Shown piece by piece: positions 1 to 5,307 of a stretch of DNA of 5,307 nt. A program made the position numbers and the translations under genes. A model generated the notes under the pieces. It searched no databases, was not told the origin of the DNA, and was given only the letters and a program-made list of their open reading frames with translations. Each line of letters begins with the position of its first letter. The stretch's first letter is position 1. This DNA is from an uncultured Saprospiraceae bacterium (GTDB taxonomy: Bacteria > Bacteroidota > Bacteroidia > Chitinophagales > Saprospiraceae), in contig CALGLY010000664.1 of assembly GCA_937959095.1 (NCBI GenBank), forward strand, positions 1 through 5,307. The letters run 5' to 3'.

Positions 1-64
1 CTAATCCAAAACGAGGTGTTATGTTGCTTCCGTTTAACTACACTATTATTATAGTTTGGATTAG
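1..64. repeat. Inverted repeat at left window edge
   Basis: CTAATCCAAA at 1-10 is the exact reverse complement of TTTGGATTAG at 55-64, with 44 bases between them. Weaker pairing is possible inside (15-19 with 40-44, one G-T pair; 23-25 with 36-38), so the whole could fold as one long imperfect hairpin. A T-rich stretch follows (ATTATTTTTG, 65-74), so it could end the transcript of a gene lying to the left. It could also be the end of a small repeat element, since the left arm starts at the very first base and may continue outside the window. Confidence 0.5.
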
Positions 65-88
65 ATTATTTTTGAAGCTTTACTTAGC

Positions 89-118
89 TTGAAAAGTGCT
101 TTTATTCTAATATATTCG
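89..118 (+). promoter_or_regulatory. Bacteroidota-type promoter of the SGNH hydrolase gene
   Basis: A TTG at 89-91 (-33 position) is followed after 19 bases by TATATTCG at 111-118, one base away from the Bacteroidota -7 consensus TAnnTTTG. The spacing fits the primary sigma factor of this phylum. Transcription would start near 123-126, giving a leader of roughly 15-18 bases before the ATG at 141. No Shine-Dalgarno sequence is present, which is usual in this phylum. Confidence 0.6.
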
Positions 119-140
119 CATAGCTATAAATCTTGAATTA

Positions 141-1283
141 ATGTACCGAAATATCATCTTCAATTTAATATTATTCCTATTTAGTACAAGCATTGCACTG
201 GTAGCAGGAGAGTTACTACTTCGTATAGCTGCGCCACATGATATGTATCATTCGGTATATCCAAATCTCAACTATCGAACCCCCAATACGAAAGGCAAAT
301 TTCCAGGTTTGTCAGACTCTATTACCGTTACTAGCAATGAATTTGGTTACCGTAGTCCTAGTTATTTCAGTAAAAGTCGCTATGGTATATTGGCATTGGG
401 AGGTAGCACTACTATTTGTTTAGCACTTAATGACCACGAAACTTGGACTTATGTGCTAGAAAAAAAGTTAAATACTAGCCTTGACATAGGAGTAACCATT
501 GGAAATGCAGGGCATACTGGCTTCAATTCTGCTCACCATTATCTACAGTTGAAGCATCTAGAGCCACAATTCGAAGGCATAAAAATGGTATTAGTCTTAG
601 TCGGCATCAATGACTACTTACGTTTTTTTGCATTGGGCAACGACTACTTTACCACACAGCAAGATACCACTCTATTCAGAACAAGCTTTGTACGTTATCC
701 TAGAACAGCTAATAAGCATTGGTATCAACGTACAGAATGGTGGATGCACCTGCGCGATTTCAAAAATTATCGACTCTTTAAAAATCGATTTAATACGAAT
801 GATGATAAGCTTTATCGTTCGATTTTGGAACGAATGGAAGCCTATAAACAGGCAAAAAAGGTGGATAAGTTACCAAACCTAGATTTTTTGTTGGAAGATT
901 ATACCAAAAACTTACGCAAGATTGCACAACTCGCTAAAAGTCGTCATTTAGAACTAGTATTCATCACACAACCAACCCTTTGGAAAACAGAAATGGATAG
1001 TTTAGAACTTAGTATTTCATCCATCAGTCCGAAACTGATAGATGGCATCGCTCGAACTCCTACTGCCAATGCAAGAGGTATGAAACTACTAAATGACCAA
1101 CTAGCACAAATCGCTAAAGAAGAGAAAGTTCATTTGATTGATTTAGCAAGCTTCACTCCAAAAGATACGAGCGTATTCTATGATCATTGTCATTATAATA
1201 TTTCAGGCGCGCAAAAAATAGCTGATATTCTATTCCCAACGCTTGATTCTCTTATTAGGAGCCCTAAGGGAATAGGAAAATAA
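141..1283 (+). CDS. Membrane-anchored SGNH/GDSL-type hydrolase
   Basis: This 380-residue protein probably hydrolyses or transfers an ester group (acyl or acetyl) outside the cytoplasmic membrane; the substrate cannot be told from the sequence. A hydrophobic segment at about residues 4-24 acts as an uncleaved anchor or signal peptide; there is no lipobox cysteine. The four SGNH blocks are in order: GGST at 87-90 with Ser89 as the likely nucleophile, Gly121 in IGNAGHTG, GIND at 155-158 with Asn157, and DHCH at 348-351 giving the Asp348/His351 pair. The insert between blocks III and V (about 160-340) is rich in Tyr, Trp, Lys and Arg and may form the substrate cap. The ATG at 141 is chosen because it precedes the anchor directly and lies just after a good promoter. 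Two stop codons in a row (TAA TAA) end the gene. Related proteins often modify cell-surface polysaccharides, but no glycan gene is visible here. Confidence 0.85.
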   Translation: MYRNIIFNLILFLFSTSIALVAGELLLRIAAPHDMYHSVYPNLNYRTPNTKGKFPGLSDSITVTSNEFGYRSPSYFSKSRYGILALGGSTTICLALNDHETWTYVLEKKLNTSLDIGVTIGNAGHTGFNSAHHYLQLKHLEPQFEGIKMVLVLVGINDYLRFFALGNDYFTTQQDTTLFRTSFVRYPRTANKHWYQRTEWWMHLRDFKNYRLFKNRFNTNDDKLYRSILERMEAYKQAKKVDKLPNLDFLLEDYTKNLRKIAQLAKSRHLELVFITQPTLWKTEMDSLELSISSISPKLIDGIARTPTANARGMKLLNDQLAQIAKEEKVHLIDLASFTPKDTSVFYDHCHYNISGAQKIADILFPTLDSLIRSPKGIGK

Positions 1284-1320
1284 TAAGGCAACTCCCTAAA
1301 TTAAAAACTAATTAAATCCA

Positions 1321-1349
1321 TTTTATATTCCAAATATATTGTATATTCG
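1321..1349 (+). promoter_or_regulatory. Probable promoter of the S1 gene
   Basis: TATATTCG at 1342-1349 fits the Bacteroidota -7 box TAnnTTTG with one mismatch, and shares the 9-mer TATATTCGC with the box before the hydrolase gene (111-119). The -33 element is weak: only TTTT at 1321-1324, 17 bases upstream. Transcription would start near 1355, giving a leader of about 60 bases before the ATG at 1417. Confidence 0.5.
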
Positions 1350-1361
1350 CGCCGCTAAATT

Positions 1362-1412
1362 AGAATGCACTTAATTGAGTATTCTTTATTTCTTAACATT
1401 TAAAAGCATTCT
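1362..1412 (+). promoter_or_regulatory. Possible hairpin in the S1 leader
   Basis: AGAATGC at 1362-1368 is the exact reverse complement of GCATTCT at 1406-1412. In the mRNA this would form a 7-pair stem around a 37-base AU-rich loop, ending four bases before the start codon at 1417. Ribosomal protein S1 is known to repress its own translation in enterobacteria by binding its leader, so this stem is a candidate control element. The stem is short and could arise by chance; no conservation data were available. Confidence 0.3.
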
Positions 1413-1416
1413 TTCA

Positions 1417-3594
1417 ATGCTATTTGACGACAATTTAGAAAATAAGGAGTTGCAAGACGCTGTAGAAGAAACTACAGAGGAAGTACAAAATACTGTAGAA
1501 GAAACTGTAGAAGCAGTTGAGGAAAAAGTAGAAGAAGCGGCAGCAGAAACTGTGGAAGCAGTTGAAGAAAAAGCAGAAGAAGCTGTAGCAGAGGTAAAAG
1601 AAACGGTGGCAGCAGAAACTACAGAGGAGGACGAAGACGAAGAATTAGTTTTGGACTTAGGAGATGATGTAGCAGCAGGTTCTGCACATGATGACTATGA
1701 CTGGAACGTAGGAAATCGTAACGGACTACCCTATTCAGAAGCAGAAATCGAAGACTACTTGAAGGACTACGAAGCTACTATGAGCTCAGTAGCCGTGAAC
1801 GAAGTAGTGAAAGGTAAAGTAGCGAACATCCAAAATGGTGACGTTATCCTTGATTTAGGCTTCAAATCGGATGGTATCTTATCCTTGAGTGAATTCCGCG
1901 ATATACCTGATATGGAAATCGGGCATACTGTGGATGTGTATGTAGAGTCGCAAGAAAACGAAAAAGGACAATTAGTACTTTCTCGTCGTAAAGCGAAGTT
2001 GCTATTGGCTTGGGACAAAATCAAGGATTCTTACACGAATGGTACTGTTATTAAAGGTACAATCATCAGTAAGACAAAAGGTGGTCTTATCGCCGATACC
2101 AATGGATTGGAAACCTTCCTACCAGGTTCTCAAATTGATATTAAGCCTATCGTGGATTACGATTCATACGTAGGTAAGACAATGGAATTCAAGGTAGTTA
2201 AGATCAACGAAACTATCAAGAATGCCGTAGTATCGCACAAAGCACTTATCGAAAGTGATTTGGCAGAACAACGCGAACAAATCATCTCTGGTTTGGAGCG
2301 TGGTCAGGTACTGGAAGGTATTGTGAAGAACATTACAGACTTTGGAGCATTCCTAGATTTAGGGGGTGTAGATGGTCTATTGTATATCACGGATATTTCA
2401 TGGGGACGTATCAACCACCCAAGTGAAATATTGAAGTTGAACCAGAAGATAAACGTAGTAGTACTCGATTTCGACGAGAACAAGAAGCGTATTTCTTTAG
2501 GTTTGAAGCAACTACAACCACACCCGTGGGATGTATTGGATGCGGAAATCAAAGAAGGTTCAACCGTAAAAGGAAAGATTGTAAATATCGAAGATTATGG
2601 TGCGTTCCTAGAGATACAGCCAGGCGTGGAAGGTTTAATTCACGTATCGGAAGTAACTTGGAGCAACCAGCCTGTAAATGCGCGTGAATTCTTCAAGTTA
2701 GGTCAAATGCACGATGCGAAAGTAGTCACTATCGACCGCGACGATCGCAAAATGTCTTTAAGCTTGAAGCAGTTGGCTAATGATCCTTGGAGTGAAATCG
2801 AGAATGATTATCCACAGAACAGCCGCCACACAGGTCGCGTGATGAACTTGACTCCGTATGGTGTATTCGTAGAACTTAAAGAAGGTATCGGTGGAATGAT
2901 TCACATTTCAGATCTTTCTTGGACGAAGCGTTACAATCACCCATCAGAGTTCACGAAGCCAGGTCAAGACATCGAGTGTGTTATCTTAGAAATAGATAAG
3001 AACAACCGTAAATTGGCTCTTGGACATAAACAAATCGAGGAAAACCCATGGGATACCTTCGCAGAAGTATTCCCAGTAGGTTCTTACCACGATGCTACGC
3101 TACTCCGCAAGGACGACCGTGGTGCTATCGTTCAGTTACCTTATGGTCTAGAAGCATTTGCACCAATCAAGCACATCCGCAAGGAGGACAACACGCCTGC
3201 TAATGTAGATGAAGTATTGAAGGTGAAGATTCTAGAATTCAACCGCGACGATAAGCGTATCTTGGTATCGCACTTGCGTTACTTGGAAGATATTCAGCGC
3301 GAAGCGGAAGATTCAGTACGTACAGAAAAGCGCAAAGAGCGTAATGAAGTACGTCAATCGGTGAAGAAGACACAATCTAAAGTAGAGAAATCTACACTAG
3401 GTGATATGGATGTATTCTCACAGTTGAAGCAACAAATGCAAGAAAATAAGGAAGCAGCTGCTCCTGCTAAAGCAGAAACACCTAAGACGGAAGCAAAGGT
3501 AGAAGAACCTAAAGCAGAGGCACCTACGGCAGAAGCGACCGAAGCACCAGCAGCAGATGATGCAGCTAAAGACGACACGACTACAGAAGCATAA
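1417..3594 (+). CDS. rpsA: 30S ribosomal protein S1
   Basis: S1 binds mRNA on the small ribosomal subunit and helps start translation. The 725-residue protein has six OB-fold S1 domains, at about residues 128-190, 207-275, 294-364, 379-452, 466-538 and 553-620. Domains 3 to 5 are the most canonical, with DFGAFLDL/DYGAFLEI/PYGVFVEL cores, and are followed by linkers ending in PW (QLQPHPW 365-371, QLANDPW 452-458, QIEENPW 539-545). Before domain 1 lies an acidic Glu/Ala/Val-rich extension of about 125 residues, and after domain 6 a charged helix and an Ala/Glu/Lys/Pro/Thr tail (from about 676). The E. coli protein has 557 residues and lacks these extensions; longer forms are usual in Bacteroidota. 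The frame is also open from a TTG at 1375, but the ATG at 1417 is preferred: the 14 extra residues are hydrophobic, unlike an S1 N-terminus, and overlap the leader. Arg codons are mostly CGT/CGC, as expected for a highly expressed gene. Confidence 0.96.
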   Translation: MLFDDNLENKELQDAVEETTEEVQNTVEETVEAVEEKVEEAAAETVEAVEEKAEEAVAEVKETVAAETTEEDEDEELVLDLGDDVAAGSAHDDYDWNVGNRNGLPYSEAEIEDYLKDYEATMSSVAVNEVVKGKVANIQNGDVILDLGFKSDGILSLSEFRDIPDMEIGHTVDVYVESQENEKGQLVLSRRKAKLLLAWDKIKDSYTNGTVIKGTIISKTKGGLIADTNGLETFLPGSQIDIKPIVDYDSYVGKTMEFKVVKINETIKNAVVSHKALIESDLAEQREQIISGLERGQVLEGIVKNITDFGAFLDLGGVDGLLYITDISWGRINHPSEILKLNQKINVVVLDFDENKKRISLGLKQLQPHPWDVLDAEIKEGSTVKGKIVNIEDYGAFLEIQPGVEGLIHVSEVTWSNQPVNAREFFKLGQMHDAKVVTIDRDDRKMSLSLKQLANDPWSEIENDYPQNSRHTGRVMNLTPYGVFVELKEGIGGMIHISDLSWTKRYNHPSEFTKPGQDIECVILEIDKNNRKLALGHKQIEENPWDTFAEVFPVGSYHDATLLRKDDRGAIVQLPYGLEAFAPIKHIRKEDNTPANVDEVLKVKILEFNRDDKRILVSHLRYLEDIQREAEDSVRTEKRKERNEVRQSVKKTQSKVEKSTLGDMDVFSQLKQQMQENKEAAAPAKAETPKTEAKVEEPKAEAPTAEATEAPAADDAAKDDTTTEA
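1501..1590 (+). repeat. 45-base tandem duplication in the S1 acidic extension
   Basis: Bases 1501-1545 and 1546-1590 match at 40 of 45 positions and encode two 15-residue copies, ETVEAVEEKVEEAAA and ETVEAVEEKAEEAVA (residues 29-43 and 44-58 of S1). Similar VEE/ETV units continue on both sides in more diverged form. The unit is strongly acidic and should be helical; the length of this segment probably varies between related strains. Confidence 0.85.
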
Positions 3595-3603
3595 GCTAAG
3601 TAT

Positions 3604-3634
3604 ATTTGAGGTATTAGATTTGAGACATGAGACT
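3604..3634. repeat. Degenerate TGAGAC-type short repeat
   Basis: Just after the S1 stop codon the sequence repeats variants of a 6-8 base unit: TTTGAG (3605-3610), ATTTGAGAC (3618-3626) and ATGAGAC (3627-3633). It looks like a decayed simple repeat in the S1 3' untranslated region. No function can be assigned. Confidence 0.35.
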
Positions 3635-3720
3635 TATCTTTTCAAATTTTTATTTCAAAAAAGGTAATTAATTTGCCTAATTCACTTAAGTGCTTTTTGT
3701 AATATATACACAAAACACAG

Positions 3721-3755
3721 ATCCTCAAACCGTTCGCGGTTTGGGGATTTTTTTT
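3721..3755 (+). terminator. Rho-independent terminator after the S1 gene
   Basis: ATCCTCAAACCG (3721-3732) pairs with CGGTTTGGGGAT (3737-3748) through all 12 positions, one of them a G-U pair, closing a TTCG tetraloop (3733-3736). An eight-base T run (3748-3755) follows immediately. It lies 126 bases after the S1 stop codon and should end that transcript, separating it from the transporter gene. Confidence 0.9.
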
Positions 3756-3933
3756 ATGTATTTATATTTTGAACACAGAGACCCATACAGGTAAACTACG
3801 AAGACACGGAGTTATTTTATTTAGCCTCATCAAGAGAAGTGGAGGATAAGTTAGCTTGTTCTTTAATTTGAACGCGGAGACGCAGAAATTTTACCGAAAA
3901 CCTTTTTTCATAAAGAACACATACTCTTACTAT
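3756..3933. repeat. Intergenic stretch with degenerate ACGCAGAGAC-type repeats
   Basis: The space between the terminator and the transporter start holds three related purine-rich motifs: TTTGAACACAGAGACC at 3768-3783, TACGAAGACACGGAG at 3797-3811, and TTTGAACGCGGAGACG at 3868-3883. The first and third match at 13 or more of 16 positions and are exactly 100 bases apart. Similar CACAGAGAC/ACGAAGACAC strings occur as dispersed intergenic repeats in many environmental bacteria (from memory, not searched). No convincing gene or complete promoter is seen; TTAATTTG at 3863-3870 resembles a -7 box but has no partner -33 element. Confidence 0.45.
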
Positions 3934-4641
3934 ATGGAAATGTATCAATATGCGATTGCTATTATCGGCGGTTTTTTTGCAGGCGTAGTCAATACCTTAG
4001 CAGGCAATGGTTCTGCAATTACACTCACTATACTCACCGAAGTTTTAGGCTTGCCCCCGAATATGGCAAATGGTACGAACCGTATCGGTGTGGTAGCGCA
4101 AACAAGTGCTAGTAGCTATGGGTTTTATCAAGGTGGGAAGCTCGATTTACGCGACAACTGGGTCTTTTATATTCCTACTATCATAGGCGCATTGATTGGC
4201 GTATTCATAGCTATAAATGTCAGTAATGAGCAGTTCAAGGATTTCTTTAGCTACATGATGGTTGTCATGCTTTTTGTGATATTGATTCGCCCAAAGCGTT
4301 GGCTCGCTGAAACGGACATCTCTAAGCGTCCTTCCTTATTTATTACCGTGCCTTTATTTTTTCTTTTAGGTATTTATGGCGGTTTCATCCAGATGGGTAT
4401 GGGTGTTTTCTTTCTAGCGGTCACCGTACTTATTGCCCGTTTCAGTCTCATCGAATCGAATGCGATGAAATCGCTCATTATTGCAATCTATACCATTTTT
4501 GTATTAGCTATTTTTCATTATCAAGGATTTGTCAATTGGCAAATAGGAGGCATCATCGCTATCGGGCAGACCGCTGGTGGTTATCTCACTGCGCGTTTTG
4601 CCTCTAATTCTCCTAGTGCTAATGTGTGGGCGCATCGCTGA
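3934..4641 (+). CDS. TSUP-family (TauE/SafE, DUF81) membrane transporter, shortened by TGA
   Basis: TSUP proteins are multi-helix inner-membrane carriers, some of which export sulfite, sulfoacetate or other sulfur-containing anions. The 235-residue product is mostly hydrophobic and shows the two family half-repeats: NTLAGNGSAITLT at about 20-32 followed by GLPPNMANGTNR at 39-50, and GIYGGFIQMGMG at 146-157. The loop near residues 119-133 (RPKRWLAETDISKR) is charged and probably cytoplasmic. The frame stops at TGA 4639-4641 after NVWAHR, before the last helix; the same frame then continues for 18 hydrophobic codons to TAA 4696-4698, so the intact protein would be about 254 residues. The ATG at 3934 is preferred over a TTG at 3856, because the extra stretch overlaps intergenic repeat and encodes no transporter-like sequence; the ATG at 3940 is a near alternative. 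The substrate is unknown; the sulfurtransferase downstream hints at a sulfur compound. Confidence 0.85.
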   Translation: MEMYQYAIAIIGGFFAGVVNTLAGNGSAITLTILTEVLGLPPNMANGTNRIGVVAQTSASSYGFYQGGKLDLRDNWVFYIPTIIGALIGVFIAINVSNEQFKDFFSYMMVVMLFVILIRPKRWLAETDISKRPSLFITVPLFFLLGIYGGFIQMGMGVFFLAVTVLIARFSLIESNAMKSLIIAIYTIFVLAIFHYQGFVNWQIGGIIAIGQTAGGYLTARFASNSPSANVWAHR

Positions 4642-4698
4642 TTGGTCTTTGTGGTAATCGCTGCGATTTTGAGGTTGTTTGGATTTTTGCCTTTTTAA
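4639..4698 (+). pseudogene. Detached C-terminal helix of the TSUP transporter
   Basis: After the TGA at 4639-4641 the transporter frame continues as LVFVVIAAILRLFGFLPF and ends at TAA 4696-4698. A hydrophobic helix with an Arg near its end is what a TSUP protein should have at its C-terminus. No base need be inserted or deleted to restore it, so the TGA looks like a point change (for example from TTA Leu or TGG Trp). It may be a real nonsense mutation, a sequencing error or a site of readthrough. Confidence 0.65.
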
Positions 4699-4714
4699 AA
4701 AATTTAGATTTATT

Positions 4715-4851
4715 GGTTTGGCTTGAATTTTTATTCAAGACTGAATGCAAGCTCGAAACTCCGTTTCGTTATATTGGACTTAGGCAAAAGCGACACGCGA
4801 AACGGAGTTTCGATAACACATTTCGGCTTGAATAGGAATTCAAGCCAAACC
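4715..4851. repeat. Nested palindromic element (137 bases)
   Basis: The outer arms 4715-4739 and 4827-4851 are 25-base inverted repeats that differ at two positions. The inner arms 4754-4768 (CGAAACTCCGTTTCG) and 4798-4812 (CGAAACGGAGTTTCG) are exact 15-base inverted repeats. The spacers between outer and inner arms are both 14 bases, so the element is a single symmetric structure with arms of 54 bases around a 29-base centre. Each arm is also a small hairpin by itself: CTTGAAT-N4-ATTCAAG in both outer arms and CGAAAC-N3-GTTTCG in both inner arms. It encodes no plausible protein and shows no clear target-site duplication (flanks TTTATT and ATCTGA). It may be a miniature mobile or REP-like element, and its hairpins may stop or stabilise the transporter transcript. 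Confidence 0.8.
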
Positions 4852-4881
4852 ATCTGATTAATAATTAAAAAAATAGCAAGC

Positions 4882-5307
4882 ATGCAAAGTTTAATCGTCT
4901 CTGCCGAATGGCTTCAAGCACAGTTACAGCAGCTCGATTTAGTTATTTTAGATGCTAGTTCCCAAAGTAATAAAGCAGGTCTCGAAACACAATTCAAGCA
5001 TAGCAGAATTAAGAATGCGCGCTATTTTGACTTTAAGAAGGAGTTTAGCGATACCACTAGTCCCTATCCTAATATGCTTACTAGTCCCGAGCAATTTGAG
5101 CAAAAATGTCGCGCTTTAGGCATCCAAAAATCAAACCAAATTGTAGTTTACGATAACCTTGGCATTCATACAAGCCCACGGGTTTGGTGGATGTTTAAAA
5201 GCATGGGGCATGAAGCCGTCGCGGTACTAGATGGAGGTCTCCCCTATTGGATAAAACAAGGGTATGCTGTAGAAGCTATCCAAAAAGAAAGCTACGGATT
5301 AGGTGAT
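4882..5307 (+). CDS. Rhodanese-type sulfurtransferase, N-terminal part
   Basis: This gene runs off the right edge; 142 codons are visible. Two-domain enzymes of this group (thiosulfate or 3-mercaptopyruvate sulfurtransferase) move sulfane sulfur from a donor to cyanide or a thiol, usually in the cytoplasm. The visible part is the N-terminal, non-catalytic rhodanese domain: VILDAS at about 21-26, the HIPGA-like HSRIKNARYFDF at 40-51, and VVYDNLGIHTSPRVWWM at 88-104 followed by VLDGG at 115-119, where typical members have VYD..G...A.R.WW and VLDGG. The catalytic Cys loop of the second domain lies outside, so thiosulfate and mercaptopyruvate types cannot be separated. The ATG at 4882 is the first after an in-frame TGA at 4855-4857; the upstream sequence is A-rich without a Shine-Dalgarno site. 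It follows the TSUP gene, with the palindromic element between them. Confidence 0.9.
   Translation, partial: MQSLIVSAEWLQAQLQQLDLVILDASSQSNKAGLETQFKHSRIKNARYFDFKKEFSDTTSPYPNMLTSPEQFEQKCRALGIQKSNQIVVYDNLGIHTSPRVWWMFKSMGHEAVAVLDGGLPYWIKQGYAVEAIQKESYGLGD

Noticed and set aside
238..882. Two short plus-strand open frames inside the hydrolase gene (238-423, 610-882)
   Set aside because: They overlap the hydrolase in another frame; the hydrolase carries all SGNH blocks.
1255..1297. Short hairpins at the end of the hydrolase gene (TTAGG-AGC-CCTAA and AGGGA/TCCCT) as a terminator
   Set aside because: Stems are only five pairs, partly inside the coding region, and no T run follows.
1375..1416. TTG at 1375 as start of the S1 gene
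   Set aside because: It adds 14 hydrophobic residues unlike any S1 N-terminus and falls within the leader hairpin, close to the predicted transcription start; the ATG at 1417 is better.
1767..3578. Three minus-strand open frames inside the S1 gene (1767-2024, 2304-2552, 3354-3578)
   Set aside because: They lie wholly opposite a strongly conserved gene and encode Ser/Ala-rich or composition-driven sequence without domains.
3856..3933. TTG at 3856 as start of the transporter
   Set aside because: The extra 26 residues come from the intergenic repeat region and do not resemble a TSUP N-terminus.
4626..4835. Open frame of 69 codons from a GTG after the transporter
   Set aside because: It overlaps the transporter end in another frame, runs through the nested palindrome and has no recognisable domain; the transporter frame after the TGA makes better biological sense.
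4715..4851. The nested palindrome as an integron attC site or a CRISPR unit
   Set aside because: No GTTRRRY/RYYYAAC pair stands at the ends, no integrase or cas gene is near, and there is no regular direct repeat with spacers.

Overview
The window looks like a chromosomal segment of a member of the Bacteroidota. The reasons are: AT-rich DNA with no clear Shine-Dalgarno sequence before any gene; a ribosomal protein S1 with a long Glu-rich N-terminal extension and an Ala/Glu/Lys/Pro tail; and promoter boxes of the TAnnTTTG type (TATATTCG before two genes). I could not run a database search, so genus and family are open.

Layout, all genes on the + strand. 1-140: an inverted repeat at the left edge, then a promoter. 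141-1283: a membrane-anchored SGNH/GDSL-type hydrolase of unknown substrate. 1284-1416: promoter and leader of the next gene, with a possible hairpin just before the start codon. 1417-3594: ribosomal protein S1 with six S1 domains. 3595-3933: an S1 3' untranslated region ending in a strong intrinsic terminator (3721-3755), followed by degenerate low-complexity intergenic repeats. 3934-4641: a TSUP (TauE/SafE/DUF81) membrane transporter whose frame is cut by a TGA; the same frame goes on to encode the missing last helix, ending at TAA 4696-4698. 4715-4851: a nested palindromic element of 137 bases. 4882 to the window end: the N-terminal part of a rhodanese-type sulfurtransferase, cut by the window edge.

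The genes form at least three transcription units. The hydrolase and S1 each have their own promoter-like box, and S1 is closed by a terminator. The TSUP transporter and the sulfurtransferase may share a theme of sulfur handling (sulfite or organosulfur export beside sulfane-sulfur transfer), but the 137-base palindrome lies between them, so co-transcription is uncertain.

Most of the window is ordinary housekeeping sequence. The two features most worth a second look are the nested palindrome (25-base outer arms and 15-base inner arms, each arm itself a small hairpin, with equal 14-base spacers) and the in-frame TGA in the transporter. I see no defence system, CRISPR array, phage gene or transposase gene.
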